Source of the DNA: Gracilaria gracilis | Taxonomy: Eukaryota; Rhodophyta; Florideophyceae; Gracilariales; Gracilariaceae | NCBI GenBank assembly: GCA_030374805.1 | Contig: JARGSG010000049.1 | Coordinates: 62,001-126,000 of the forward strand | DNA: 64,000 nucleotides | Direction of reading: 5' to 3' | In this document: positions 42,641 through 53,345 of the stretch, one piece after another | Layout of the letters: each line of letters begins with the position of its first letter | Position numbering within the stretch: the stretch's first letter is position 1 | Notes under the pieces: model-generated | Seen by the model: only the letters and a program-made list of their open reading frames with translations | Database searches by the model: none | Told to the model about the DNA's origin: nothing | Made by a program: the position numbers and the translations under genes

Positions 42641-43350
42641 ACGGGGTGGCGCAAAGGCGAAGAGATGGGGACAGAGATGTGTTCTTCACGCAACGCTTCG
42701 GTGCATGGCTGGCTACGTATGACACGAGAACTAATATAAGTTATAGCCGAACATCTTGGGCTTGCGTTGATCTGGTTCCTTTGATCGATTGTGTCGCCAC
42801 AAGATCGATAGTGCGTCACCGCCGGTGCTGTGGGATAGCCATCCTACGAGTGTGCAACTCTCGTTGCGATTAAGCATCCAAACCCATTCCCTCCCCACCT
42901 TTAATATGGATGGTCTCCAAATGTTAAGAGGGCTACCTTCTGCACAGTAAGCGTAGAATAAGCTGTTTAGCTAGCGCGGAACTGGCCATACTCCAAGGAG
43001 CAACAAGCACGCAAGCAGGAACCACAACAAAGTGCAGTTTCCCGAAGCATAGTGCGAACTTGGCCAGTGTGCAAGTATCTGCATCAGTAGCTGTGGATTG
43101 GTTCTCAAAGTGGTTCGATGAGTGCATTTGCAAAAACACAAGTGCTTGACAGTGCGGGCGGCATGCTTTGGTGGCGTCAACGAGGCATGAGGATCATGAT
43201 GAGGCGGAAGAACGGACTGCGACGATTGTTGGCACTGGGGGGCGGTTGACTACTGTACTGGAAAACGGTGCGTTTGTGAAGCTTTGCGCCTCGCAAATTG
43301 CGAGTCGCAATCGATTGAAAAAGTTTGATTGGGAGCGTAGAAAGCTTTAG
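42570..43350 (+). pseudogene. Decayed Cys-containing protein gene
   Basis: Protein-like stretches in several phases: VEGRIYNGTRVLSDDGVAQR, RDVFFTQRFGAWLATYDTRT and CVDLVPLIDCVATRS (to stop 42871); then about 42960-43146 ASAELAILQGATSTQAGTTT, SANLASVQVSASVAVDWFSK and WFDECICKNTSA before a stop; then 43168-43350 ATIVGTGGRLTTVLENGAFV, KLCASQIASRNRLKKFDWER. Could be one broken secreted-protein gene downstream of segment R. Not recognised. Confidence 0.35.
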
Positions 43351-43469
43351 GTGAACAGCTCGAAGCGCACCAGCTGGTTATGGGGTACCCCACTTGGTCT
43401 ATAAACACTGTTCATAGGGTCCTCATCAGCAATGGAACGGAAGCGCGGTCACATTATTCGCTCCACATG

Positions 43470-43738
43470 TTCATCCAGACGTCAACGCGGGCTGCGGCCA
43501 CAAGTTCCAGGCCTTTAAACAATGCGATGGGCACGACCCACTGCCACACGCCCATGCTCGAAATGTAGGAGCGCAGCTGTTAGAGGTTGACACGCCCTTC
43601 TTCCTTGGTTTTCTTCTTGATGAGCCTTCCAGCCTCAACTGTTCCGTAGTCGACATTGCGCGGATCATGCAACAGCTTTTGTTTTTCGTCGTTGCACAGG
43701 ATGTGCGCGCGACGCTTTTCAACGAGTGAATTAGAAGC
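43470..43738 (-). pseudogene. ABCC-type transporter fragment
   Basis: The minus-strand frame reads VEAGRLIKKKTKEEGRVNL, a TAA, then QLRSYISSMGVWQWVVPIAL, FKGLELVAAARVDVWMNMWS. ABCC (MRP) transporters have a linker EExxxEGRV followed by xxxxYxxxxGxW and the first helix of the second membrane domain ending in WLxxWS, a close match. Only this segment is present, with a stop codon, so it is a gene scrap, probably brought in by transposition or segmental copying. Moderate confidence. Confidence 0.5.
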
Positions 43739-43741
43739 GCG

Positions 43742-44017
43742 CCGCGCAGGCCAGCAGCAGACGCGTCAGCGCGTGGCACGACAGCAGTCGCTGCGAGCAG
43801 GCGCGTGTCACGCTCCGTGCCCGGCGTGCCGTCCATGGTCGTCGCGGACGGCGCCGTGGATACCCGCTTCTTCGTCACCACGAGCCGCGGCGATAGCCGC
43901 TACCTGGACGGCCGCTACGTCGCATTAGGCCGCGTAGAACGCAGGCTCGACGCGCTGTTCGAGCTGGAGCGAGCCGTAGCGTGCGCGCGTTTCGTCAGCG
44001 CGCGCCTGCTGCAGTGA
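43742..44017 (+). pseudogene. Cyclophilin-type peptidyl-prolyl isomerase fragment
   Basis: Frame from about 43742 to TGA 44015: SVPGVPSMVVADGAVDTRFF, VTTSRGDSRYLDGRYVALGRV, ERRLDALFELE. This matches the C-terminal half of cyclophilins (GxxSMxN..NTNxSQFFITT.....LDGxHVVFGRV..GxDVL..IE). The GSQ before FF is altered (VDTRFF) and the N-terminal half is missing, so it is probably not functional. GC-rich codon use unlike neighbouring sequence. Overlap-free but adjacent to the ABCC fragment on the other strand. Confidence 0.6.
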
Positions 44018-45797
44018 CGCCTACTTTTCGTTTTGTTCGGTTAGTCATTTTCATACGCTTGTGATGATTTAGGAAAATTGTGAAACCTGGGGCGGGAGCG
44101 GGGGCAGGAGCGGGGAAGGGAGCGAGGGCGCGGGGTCATCCCATACATGGGAAAATACCTAATGGGAGATGGGCCAGGTTTGTCCTGTATCTATCTAGTA
44201 GCTTTTAGAATGTTTCATCCAATTGTGGCACGCCATCCTGAAGAGCTGAAGAGCTCTGTTGCAGCTACCCTTACCAAAACTCGGGATCTGAGAAAGAAAA
44301 AGTGCGAGAAGAAGAGATGAAAACTTCAAACATCATACTCATGAGACTCCTACGAAAACCGTACCATTCGGAATAATGTATATCCGTGACATTGATATAG
44401 CCAAATGTAGCCATAGAGTGGCACAGGCTAATGATTCGGATTCCTTATGGCCGCAATGAGATATGCATCTCGTAATCGGGCTCCCATTGGGCCAGGACAA
44501 TAATTTTGGTTTTGAGAACTTTGATCAGTGGTGCTACCTTCGTAGATGGCGCCTTACAGGTCTGGGTTTGCTGCAAACCCAACATTGTTCAATTAGATTC
44601 TAATTATTGAAGTAAGTTGTGCTCCTTTTCTTGCTAAATTAGCCGCCAAGCTCATGCTCATCTATGCAACTCTCCGTAGTCCCAGCCAAGGTCTTTAATT
44701 TCTTAGCTCGTTGCCATCGACAAGACGTGGAAAGAAAAAGGTTCCTAGCTAATAGCTAACATGTACAAGCCTGTTCTCTCAAAAACCCTAACTGTGTACT
44801 TGCAAACCGAGAAAAGGTTCCTGCTACGTGTAGCTAACCGTTACAATGTTGCCATCGACAAGATGTGGAGAGAAAAGGTTCCCCTCCGGAGGAACCTTTT
44901 CTCTCCACATCCTCTCACATATGCGCGATAAAAGGCGGGGAATACAGTTGTCCAAGTGTGGCTTTTCGCGGAGCCAGGTGACGTGGTAGCACAACGTCCA
45001 CAAAGGCAACACTTATCGCCGCTGGCTCTCAGAACGCCGGCCGTTGGCTTGTTTTCCTTCGTGAAGAACTTAAGCGCGTGGCAATTGCTGACAAAAACGT
45101 TAGCCGCATACAGTTCGTCTGTTTCAACAGACTTGTGAGATCAGCAAAAACCCTTTTCTGCCAAACGCGCCTCTCATTTGCTATTCGCCGCATACAGCAA
45201 TGTGTAACATTCTTAAGATTACTACAGTAGAACCGATAACAAATTCTCAGTTCCACTGTTGACACACTGAATAAATAGTAAGGCTGGGAACAAAGCCATC
45301 TGTAGTTTTATACACCGACGAACATGGTCATTGGAATTGGCATAGGGTGTAGAAATATCGCTGACTCTTGTGCACCACTGTCGTTCTCATGGCCCCAGCC
45401 CCACCATTTGCAATCAAGGTCCAAATTAATCTCAGCGCAGATGTTATACACCAATCATTTTATTATTATTGCAAAGGTTCACCTAGTAGTTTTTACTTTC
45501 CCACTGCCTTTCTTTCTTTCGAAGAGAAGGTGAAATAGGTACTCAAGCCTCCGTAGAAAAAAGAAATAGTCGTCAGAGAGGTTGGACCCAGGACCGACTC
45601 ATCACACTTTACCCTCTGGAGTCTCTGGTTATCTGTCGTTAGCTTCCAGCAAGTTACGCAAAATTTATTGCTTGTGTTTTGTGTGCTTGCTCCCAGTCCG
45701 TTTGGAACGCACTGCTAAACTGTCTTGACTGTTTGTGCGGGACAGCGTTAGCACAATGTCTCGCACCGCCGTGTCCCACCGTAACGTTTCAGTTTTT
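44018..45797. other. Repeat-bearing stretch without a supported gene
   Basis: Contains GC repeat GGGGCGGGAGCGGGGGCAG at 44091 resembling the (reverse-complemented) Pro-Ala tail region at 53390-53600; a block at 44281-44335 shared in direct orientation with 51950-52005 (TGAAAACTTCAAACATCA); 44930-45140 and 45320-45450 shared inverted with 52400-52130 and 51960-51840; and an inverted repeat AGAAAAGGTTCC / GGAACCTTTTCT at 44871-44905. No coding sequence is supported. Confidence 0.5.
44871..44908. repeat. Perfect short hairpin
   Basis: GAGAGAAAAGGTTCC (44868-44882) is followed within a few bases by GGAACCTTTTCTCTC (44892-44906). Strong stem; could be a terminator-like RNA hairpin or a foldback element tip. 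Confidence 0.6.
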
Positions 45798-46892
45798 TTA
45801 CTGTCTCCATCGTAGAATACGCGACTTCGCCGTATCGGACGAAACGGCAAACCGTTCTTTCTCCAAGTGCAACCGAGAAACCATTGGATTCTCGCAGCCC
45901 AAGAAGTTCTCATGAAGAACAGTTTTCTGTGGCCAATGCAAAGGATTGCTAATGTCAAAGCATATCTTAGAACGAAAGAAAAAGCTCGGCACCACCGCGA
46001 GAAAGGATAGGGCAGATGCCGTTAAGAATGCATAGAGAAAGCCGTCTGGCACTACCGTAGCATCGACCTCATTTTTGAAATCACACATACCCACACCGTC
46101 CGTAGCGAACACTTCTCGACGTAGCGAGATTGGATTTGGCCATGACTGAGAGAATAGGATCACCGCCCTCCTCGCGAACTCGTTTTCCAGTCCAGTGAAG
46201 TCGAAGTATACATCGGTGTGCCAAACGGGTAAAAGTTTTCTATTGTTAGTCACATTCGGCAGGTTCGAAGTAGTATACGAGTAGGTGAAGGTCACCCTTG
46301 TCCCATTTGTATACAAGAACGCACAAGCTTCAGTTTGGTCCTCAGGTGCAGCTTGCTCGGGATAGACCGCACACCCTGTGAAGAAATCAGCAGGAAGAGG
46401 CTCAGGTGGGGCGTCGTTGGGCGAAAACGAATACAACAAGTCCGTGCATTGAGTTACAAATTCTTCACCGTCACGGAACAGATTCCCCGCTCTCTGTTGA
46501 ATGACAGTGCTATTCGCGTCAGTACCATTCATGTCGAGGCATCGAAGTAGAATGATGCTCGACAGAGATGTTGAATTGGTGAAGCCTTGTCGTCTCCCCC
46601 CAGAACTCAGAGAAGTACAATTCCTTTTCTCCCATCTCGTCGAAGTCGTGGGGTCGCTGGAAAACGAGATGAGGACTTCGAGGATGATGAAAATTGCGGT
46701 GGTAGCAGCAAATAGCAGCCTTGTGCGAATTTGGTGGTTTCGCACATTAATCGATGTGCGTCTTTGAAGCGATTTACTCTCGAAAAAACAATTCCAGCGC
46801 AGTGCACCGTATAGGAGGGCAACTTCGGAGGCGGCGGAGATAAATGTGAAGATGAGACTGACATACTGTGACTTGAGCTGGAAAACCACCAT
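45798..46892 (-). CDS. Three-pass membrane protein, family member A
   Basis: ATG at 46890-46892; 364 codons. Helix 1 YVSLIFTFISAASEVALLYG, helix 2 LLFAATTAIFIILEVLISFS, then a roughly 190-residue loop with N-glycosylation-type sites and conserved Cys (NCTSL, RCLD, QCTD, GCAV, ACAF, MCDF), helix 3 FLYAFLTASALSFLAVVPSF and a short tail with FDISNPLHWPQKTV. Member B (47321-48450) shares all of these on the opposite strand, diverging from a common 428-bp upstream region. A TATATA lies about 100 bp upstream (46984). No known family recognised; a surface protein of this lineage is the best inference. Confidence 0.75.
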   Translation of the reverse strand: MVVFQLKSQYVSLIFTFISAASEVALLYGALRWNCFFESKSLQRRTSINVRNHQIRTRLLFAATTAIFIILEVLISFSSDPTTSTRWEKRNCTSLSSGGRRQGFTNSTSLSSIILLRCLDMNGTDANSTVIQQRAGNLFRDGEEFVTQCTDLLYSFSPNDAPPEPLPADFFTGCAVYPEQAAPEDQTEACAFLYTNGTRVTFTYSYTTSNLPNVTNNRKLLPVWHTDVYFDFTGLENEFARRAVILFSQSWPNPISLRREVFATDGVGMCDFKNEVDATVVPDGFLYAFLTASALSFLAVVPSFFFRSKICFDISNPLHWPQKTVLHENFLGCENPMVSRLHLEKERFAVSSDTAKSRILRWRQ

Positions 46893-47244
46893 GTGGACTG
46901 GAAAAGAGAGGGAGAGGGCGCTGAAGTCAAGGCGGACGAATTGGAGCGATGTCCGTCATCTTCAAACACGGTCTCTTTGGAAGTATATAGAGAACGAAGA
47001 GAAAATATCCGTAAGCGGAGACATAACTAATCATACATTCCAACAATTCCTACTTGTGTAACATTGCTCCTTTTGGTGTTATACAGCAGATGAACAAAGT
47101 GGGGAATACACAACCCGGCTAACAATTATCCAAGTGTACAACCAACAGCAGAGTGTCCTGGGGTGTTGGTTTCGGCAGAGGGGAAGACAGTCCTTACTCG
47201 AGGTGTTAGTTTCGAGTAAAGAAGAAGTTTAGGCCCAACCCACA

Positions 47245-47275
<31 letters not shown>

Positions 47276-47320
47276 CCCCCCCCTGTCTATCATCTTTCTT
47301 CTTCGGTTCTGCAGTCAACA
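46893..47320. promoter_or_regulatory. Shared promoter region of divergent membrane-protein pair with long C tract
   Basis: Contains TATATA at about 46984 (for the minus gene) and a 39-bp almost pure C run at 47245-47283, 37 bp before the plus gene's ATG. Poly-C of this length can form unusual DNA structures and slips easily in copying. Confidence 0.45.
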
Positions 47321-48450
47321 TGATTGTAATTCCTCTAAAGTCGCAATATGTCAGTCTCATCATTTCATTCATCTCGGCCGCCTCTGAGCTCGCTTTCTTG
47401 TTCGCGGCACTAAACTGGAACGGCTTTTACGAGTGTATGGCACTTCAGAAAGGAGAACATCTCACAGTGCGCCACCATCTCAATCGTACCAGGTTACTGG
47501 CCTTAACAACGGCGTTTATATTTATCATCGTGGAAATTTTTAACTCATTCTACAGCGACCCCACTCTCATCAAGAAAGAGGGGGAGACAAAACCTTGCAG
47601 TTTTCTGACCTCCGCTAATGTGCAAGAGAACTTGACGAGTATAACCTATCAATTCAATCGTATTGCACTTTCATGTGTTGACGCAGATGAAACCAAGGTC
47701 TGGCTGAGCGGAGGAAATTTGTTTGTGGATGAAGAGTCCGTCGTCCAGTGTTCGGACTAGCTTTACTCCTTTGATCGTAAGCCTCCTCAAGATGAATCGC
47801 TACCGGAAGACTACGTTGTGGAATGCGAGACGGTTCTTCACCAAACATACGGAGAAATTGAACTCTGTTCACTTCTTTATCGAAAAGGAAATCGAGTAGC
47901 CTTCTCAGAATTACTGCCACAAACAATTCTAAACAATCTCACTCAAAACCTTGAAGAAATGCCACTACGGCACACGGATGTGTTTTTTGATGTTTCTGGA
48001 AGAGAGCAAGAGTTTGCATCCAGGGCTGTGTTTCATTTGTCCACGGGTGAGCGAGACGAGGTGGAGCTGCGTCGCAAAGTGTTCACCAGTGAAGGAGAAG
48101 GGGAGTGCCAGTTTATCAAAACAGTCGACGCTACAGAAGTGAGATCGGCGCTCATCTACGCAATGATTGGGATCTGGATAACATCGTTTCTGGTATTCGC
48201 AATTTCTTTGTCGTTTCGCTCTCGCATATTCTTCAGTATGAGTAACCCATTGCACTGGGCCCAGAAAGCTGTAATTCTCGACGACGTTGGAGAAGGTAAG
48301 AACCCCGTAGTTTCTAGTGTCGATTTGGATGGAAAAAGGTTTGTAGTATTATCGTGCTCGACAAAACCAGAGCAGGATGAAAGTGGTGTTCCAAATCGTT
48401 TTCATCAGCATGACAAGGATAACGACGATAGGGAGATGATTCATACTTGA
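47321..48450 (+). pseudogene. Three-pass membrane protein, family member B, one stop
   Basis: ATG at 47320-47322. Helices YVSLIISFISAASELAFLFA, LALTTAFIFIIVEIFNSFYS and IYAMIGIWITSFLVFAISLS; tail FSMSNPLHWAQKAV. A TAG at 47758-47760 interrupts one continuous frame (VQCSD, stop, LYSF); member A has Leu at the equivalent place (QCTDLLYSF). Six loop Cys align with A. It is therefore a recently inactivated paralogue, or a polymorphism/sequencing error. Confidence 0.75.
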
Positions 48451-49458
48451 TTTGAACATTAAATGTGAACGGTCTGATGTGCATGAGAGTTTAAAGGTTG
48501 CGTCGATCTTGCACGCTTTAACACTTCTGCTTCTATGTTCTATGCCCTTTGATTGGGTACTTGGGCGGCGAAGAGAAGCAGATATCTATGCAGTGTATTC
48601 TCACATCTGCAAAGAAACTCGTGCGACTCCATTGCACCTTTTTTAGCGAAACACCGGACTGTCTCGGAAATGCTGTGAAGAGAGGGAGAAAGTTAGCTTA
48701 AAAGTATCCACTGTAACGCAATCTCGGTTGCATCGTTATCCAAAATGCGAAGAAGAGAGTCATACCCTTTGTAAACTTTACATCATCGGCTCGAACCTCA
48801 AAGGCTTGTCCACAAATACAAGGATGGACTTGCTAAGCCTCTGAAGAACAGTTCCTCTTCCTTTCTGCGGTTCACCTCCTTCCGACTTTACCCAGCGATA
48901 ATAAGCTGGATATTTATCCAATATTGTTAAACAGGCGCAAAGGTGAGAATTCATGACGTGTCAAGTTGTAGCAGGGGTTTCAAAGTGCTTACCGTCCTTT
49001 TCAATTAATGCGCACGCAGTACCTAGATAGATATGCCAAACTTGTCAGCACAACAATATGCCAAAGTTGGGAATAGGTTTCGACAGATACTTGAGGTAGA
49101 CATCGATATCTAGATAAAAGGGCACAGAACCAACTCGAGAGCACCAAATTTGCTCAGCTGGTTTACAGTTTGAGATAATGCTCCAAAGTGAGATGTACGA
49201 TGTGTGAGCTAACTTATTGCAAATCCTTAGTTCTTCACACAGCCAACAATCCGTGGCTGACAGAAGAATCGCCTTTTGGGTTCCTTGTTACCGTCCTACA
49301 CCTCTGACAGAACGCTGGCTGCACGAATGGTTCTCGCTTCATGGCGTTTCAGAGGAGCTCTTGTGCCGAAGCTGAAAAAAAGGAGGCAGTCAAATTCGAT
49401 CAGAAACCTACTGGCTCTGTTCTTTTGCTCATTGACTTATTGTTTCTCTTCACTACAC
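48451..49458. other. Upstream part of inverted-duplication arm A, no gene
   Basis: From about 48660 this sequence is matched in reverse at 54840-54300 (e.g. GGCTCGAACCTC, AAGGATGGACTTGCTAA). No coding region supported; serves as the promoter side of the 49604 gene. Confidence 0.5.
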
Positions 49459-49465
49459 TATATAA
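49459..49465 (+). promoter_or_regulatory. TATA box of secreted Pro-Ala protein gene A
   Basis: TATATAA in ACTATATAAGCTGACCCCC, 145 bp before ATG 49604. The same box is kept in copy B (TATATATAAGCTGACCC on the minus strand, 54284-54276). Confidence 0.6.
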
Positions 49466-49603
49466 GCTGACCCCCAACCCCTACATCACCGGGGTATATC
49501 TATTTGTCTCCAGCCTGTCTTCTTCCCTCAAATTATCCCCAATCTATTCGAGTTCACTCGAACAATACCTTCGTACCGTCTACAATCCCACATCTCAGAC
49601 ATC

Positions 49604-50224
49604 ATGATCCGCCGGCTTTTGTTTTTGGTTCTCGTTGCTTTGATGCTCGTTTGCAACGGTGGTTTTGGGGCTTTACTTCGGCCCCCATTGCACATAACGT
49701 GTGAAACCGACAAAGTGAATGCTTGTGCTGACACAGACGGTCAACTGTACGACTGCACGAAAGGAACCTATATGCCGTACGCTGGGCAAACATCATATAT
49801 CATTGCGCTCACTGCAAAACCAACTTCGACATCATTCGTGGCCCAGGAGTGTTCCACTGTTCTACCAGAGATGGGCGGACACTCGTCATTATCAGCGACG
49901 ATTGGGTTTCAATCGGGGGCACTCCCAAACCTGTGCCGCGACGTTTTCGATTTTGATGACAAGGCATCCTCAGTTGTGTGCGAATCGTTATGGTCAATAA
50001 GGGATGTATTGGGAGCAGCCCCCACTTTCTCAAGTTTACCACCAGGCTTCCCGTTTGTCCCGGCGGCCCCGGCCCCCGTCCCCGCCCCCGCCCCCGGAGC
50101 CGTCTCAGAGACCGCCGGAGTTGCCGCCCCCGCCCCAGGTCTCACAACTCTCGTCCCAGGTCTCACAGACACCGTCCCAGATGTCACAAGTTTCCTATCA
50201 TCTTTTGGTATAAGCCCTACGTGA
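49604..50224 (+). CDS. Small secreted protein with Pro-Ala tail, copy A
   Basis: ATG 49604; 206 codons. Signal peptide MIRRLLFLVLVALMLVCNGG, likely cleaved near GFGA. Mature part has Cys in ITCETDKVNACADTDG, LYDCTKG, VAQECSTV, LCRDVF and VVCES, probably disulphide-bonded. The tail is a Pro-Ala repeat (PAAPAPVPAPAPGAV) followed by GLTTLVPGLTDTVPDVTSFL and SSFGISPT. About 90% identical to copy B over the first 155 residues. No known family. A cell-wall or extracellular role is plausible from Pro-Ala tails but unproven. Confidence 0.8.
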   Translation: MIRRLLFLVLVALMLVCNGGFGALLRPPLHITCETDKVNACADTDGQLYDCTKGTYMPYAGQTSYIIALTAKPTSTSFVAQECSTVLPEMGGHSSLSATIGFQSGALPNLCRDVFDFDDKASSVVCESLWSIRDVLGAAPTFSSLPPGFPFVPAAPAPVPAPAPGAVSETAGVAAPAPGLTTLVPGLTDTVPDVTSFLSSFGISPT

Positions 50225-50280
50225 GTCTACTATGGGGTCTCGAGCATATTCTGTATGCGAACCTTTGAGTAACTATATTA

Positions 50281-50980
50281 TTATTACACTCGACTGTCGC
50301 AGACCGAACGTTCACTAGGATATAGCCTGTGCTTCAGCAGCAGTATCGGGATATCTCCACTGAGGATATATGTTCTTTCGCAGTGGGGATAGCACCCGTG
50401 AAGTGTGGATGGCTTCCAGAACGACGGTCGCTCCGCGTCGAAATCAGACATCCACGATTCAAAGCTTGAAGCGCATACCCAAACAATTTTCTTGTAACAT
50501 TCATTCGAGCGCAAATGCAAGCATCGTCTGCTCCTGTCCCTCGCTCCAATAAAATTCCACTTGCGATTCTTACACATTTGATGACATTTTTGAAAGCCTT
50601 TCCGTGCAGATGAGTGTTCTTGATGCACTACATTGATTGAGATTGTCGGCCATCAGTAGGGAGTCCTTAGTTCCTGTAGTGACAAATATAAACTGTGTCT
50701 AGCCCGGAAACCAGCTACGATGGATGACCATTTCAACCGAAGGACGACCACTATACACACCGGGTGGGAGTGGCATTTTGCGGTCGCAGTTAGAGCAAGG
50801 GCGGCGAGTGCTGCGGTGGCTTCAGACGGAAGAATTTGGAAGCAAGACGATGGTGGGGAGTTAGGGCGCCAAAGCTGATGCTGACCCAAAGAGCATGAAC
50901 GATAGGAAAGGTAATCCCATAAGGGCGGGGGTGAGGGCATTCGCGATGATGCATCCGGGAGAGGCTAGGAGACCACGGGA
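50281..50980. other. No supported gene
   Basis: Short open frames on both strands only. The plus strand upstream of the kinase fragment may contain more of that relic, but no kinase motif could be read. Confidence 0.3.
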
Positions 50981-51380
50981 AAGCACAGTGGTGATTTGTT
51001 CGCGTTGTTCACGGGCTCGCAGCCTTTATACGACATCATGAACACGCGATGCTCACTAAGGTAACCGCTGCCAAATCAAGCACCCGTCGTGGCTGCCGGC
51101 GGAAGCGGTGGATCTCATGAAGAAGCTGATGGTGAGAAAGCCGGAAGAAGGATGGTCGTTGGATAAGGTGAAGAGACACGCGCGGTACCTGGCTGGGGCT
51201 CATTGCAACAGACGCTACATATTAATGTTTCGGACGATTGTACTCGCGGCTAGGCGGGTGCACATCACGCTGGTGAGCTTTGTAGCAAGTGAGCTTATAG
51301 ATAAGGTGTATCGATGTGAACTGCAAGCCATGGCGCCTATTGCTAACGCTGACGCCGTCAATATTGTGTGTGCGGCTTGA
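50981..51380 (+). pseudogene. Protein kinase C-lobe fragment
   Basis: One frame gives GDLFALFTGSQPLYDIM (about 50992-51043), like subdomain IX (GVxLFALLTGxPPF). After a frame change comes IKHPSWLPAEAVDLMKKLMV, RKPEEGWSLDKVKRH (about 51075-51180), like the FPxWLSxEAxDLIxKLLxxDPxxRxxxxxVxxH end of Ser/Thr kinases. No N-lobe, HRD or DFG could be found. The frame stays open to 51380 with unrelated sequence. A truncated, frameshifted relic of a CAMK-like kinase. Confidence 0.55.
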
Positions 51381-53279
51381 TGCGTGTAGTACTGAGATAT
51401 GCAGCACTTGCACCACGTTGGCTGTATCGTGAGCGTATGCGCTGTGTCGCCAAACTTAGCTCTACTGACACAGAGTAATAATAGCCATCAAATTGAACGA
51501 GCATCGCGTTAAAGACCATCAAGGTCACACAGCCGTCCGATATTAAACGTCTGGTGTCTGCGTTACTTAAACCAAGATATCTTTACATCACAGGCGTCGA
51601 TAGCCGGATTACGGAGGATTATATGTTTGATCAGTCTGCCTGAACTTCCTATCGGTGCTCCCAAACGGTCCGAAATGCGAGTTGAGCGTTGAGGTTACTA
51701 TCGCAAATGAGCTCAGCGCTCCCAGAGCCCAAAAGCAAAGAACAATTTATGTTGTGGAGATGCAGAGTCTCTGGAATTATAGATTTGTCGGAGATTATGA
51801 CAAGCGAGTAAAAGAGGAACAAGAAAAGTGCTGTAGATACCGTTTGAAACATCTGCGCTGAGATTAATTTGGACCATTGACTGCAAATGGTGGGGTTGGA
51901 GCCATGAGAACGTCAGTGGTGCACAAGATTCGGCGATATTTTTACACCCGGGATTTGAGAAAGAAGATAAAGTGCAAGAAGAATAGGTGAAAACTTCAAA
52001 CATCAGGTAGATATGCTGATCAGGTGCACGCAAATGTACGGCGTTGGTGAACAAATCAAAAAGCTTTTGCAAAGCTTTCCATAAAGTTCGGAAAACGATC
52101 GTTTTCTGATTTGTTCCAAGCATGCAAATATGTGACGCTGATCTCACAAGTCTGCTGAAACAGACGCACTGCGAAAGTATACACCTATGCGGCTAACGCT
52201 TGTGTCAGCAATTGGCATGTGCTCAAGTTTTTCACGGAGAAAAAAGGTGCCGGCCAGCATTTTGAGCTCCAATGGGGTGTTCCCTGCGTGGTGCTGTGCG
52301 TTACAACGGTACACGTAAGGCGTTGCTACCACGTCACCTGGCTCTGCGAAAGCCACACAGAGTGCACTTGGGTAACTACCGAAGGTAAGGGTTAGCTAAC
52401 CTTAGGACACTGGTTTTTCCAGGGCACAGCAGAAGTAGATTTATTGGAGCAAATTAGGCTTTGTTGTGCTACATGTAGATCATGACCTGGCCAGTGCTGA
52501 AAGCAGCTTGGCCGATCTTCATCAGTAGGTCTGTTGACCAACGATCTCTACTTAGGTTATTCTGTTGATCAACGATCTCAGAACTCTTTGTTCTTCGCCG
52601 TTTTGTAACACGTTTTACTGCCCGCCCACCACACCCGGGAACAGTATTTGTCTTCTGGATCATACTGCAGGAGCTCAGTTCTTCTGAGCTTCAAGCGACA
52701 TGCTTTCTAAGCTATCGCAATCCCTTTCTCCCAAGCCGTAAAGATCTGTCGCTCGGCAACAGCCTTGGAGCGAACAATAATAGGAACATCTCTCCAAGTC
52801 TTGTCGATGGCATCGTGCTAACAGCTGGATAGATAGGACTAACTCTACATCCAGTGAAATGCGTACATGACGAGTAACTAGATTGTCACTGTATGCGCCG
52901 CAGATGCCGTGCTGGGTGCATGGATGTGTCGCTAACATAAAGATATCCGGCGTTGAGGATCGACAGATGTTTTACAAGTTAAAAGACACAGGCGCACGCG
53001 CATGCAACCGTTTACACGCCGTTATCTCAAGGGTTATAAGACAACGGTCAGCTAGCTGATGGCTGCGAATGCACACCTTCTCTCCCTTCACACCGGCTCA
53101 CCGTGCGGCTCGCCTCCCATGCACCATTACACACAAAACTAAACATTTTCTAACCGCACTTAAAGTGCGATGGAAGATATGCTCAAACCCAAGCAGACGT
53201 GAAAAGCTATCGTTGTAGTCTTAGGGATGCTTCGACGGCCTCAAGAAAATAATAGATATGACAAGGGCGACATTTGCAG
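51381..53279. other. Spacer between duplication arms; repeats, no clear gene
   Basis: 51840-52400 repeats 45450-44930 in inverse orientation; 51950-52005 repeats 44281-44335 directly; 52980-53140 repeats 57360-57520 directly. A minus-strand frame at 52938-52675 (MLATHPCTQHGICGAYSDNL, Cys-rich) and one at 52663-52469 are weak candidates for a small gene, not supported further. Confidence 0.45.
51840..52400 (-). repeat. Inverted copy of 44930-45450
   Basis: Shared blocks on opposite strands include AGCCAGGTGACGTGGTAGCA, CAGACTTGTGAGATCAGC and AATTAATCTCAGCGCAGATG. Colinear over about 500 bp with indels. Confidence 0.75.
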
Positions 53280-53345
53280 AGAATCAGAACGAATGTTTAC
53301 TCAAAGGTTTGACATATAGAATATGCTCAAGACCATATAGTAGAC

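Larger units (their letters stand above)
48660..50280 (+). repeat. Inverted duplication arm A
   Basis: Homologous to 53280-54840 on the opposite strand, including promoter, coding and 3' parts of the secreted Pro-Ala protein gene. The arms are about 3 kb apart and differ most in the length of the repeat-encoding tail. Confidence 0.85.

Noticed and set aside
44830-44910. Bacterial-type terminator at the AGAAAAGGTTCC hairpin
   Set aside because: All other evidence is eukaryotic; listed only as a hairpin.
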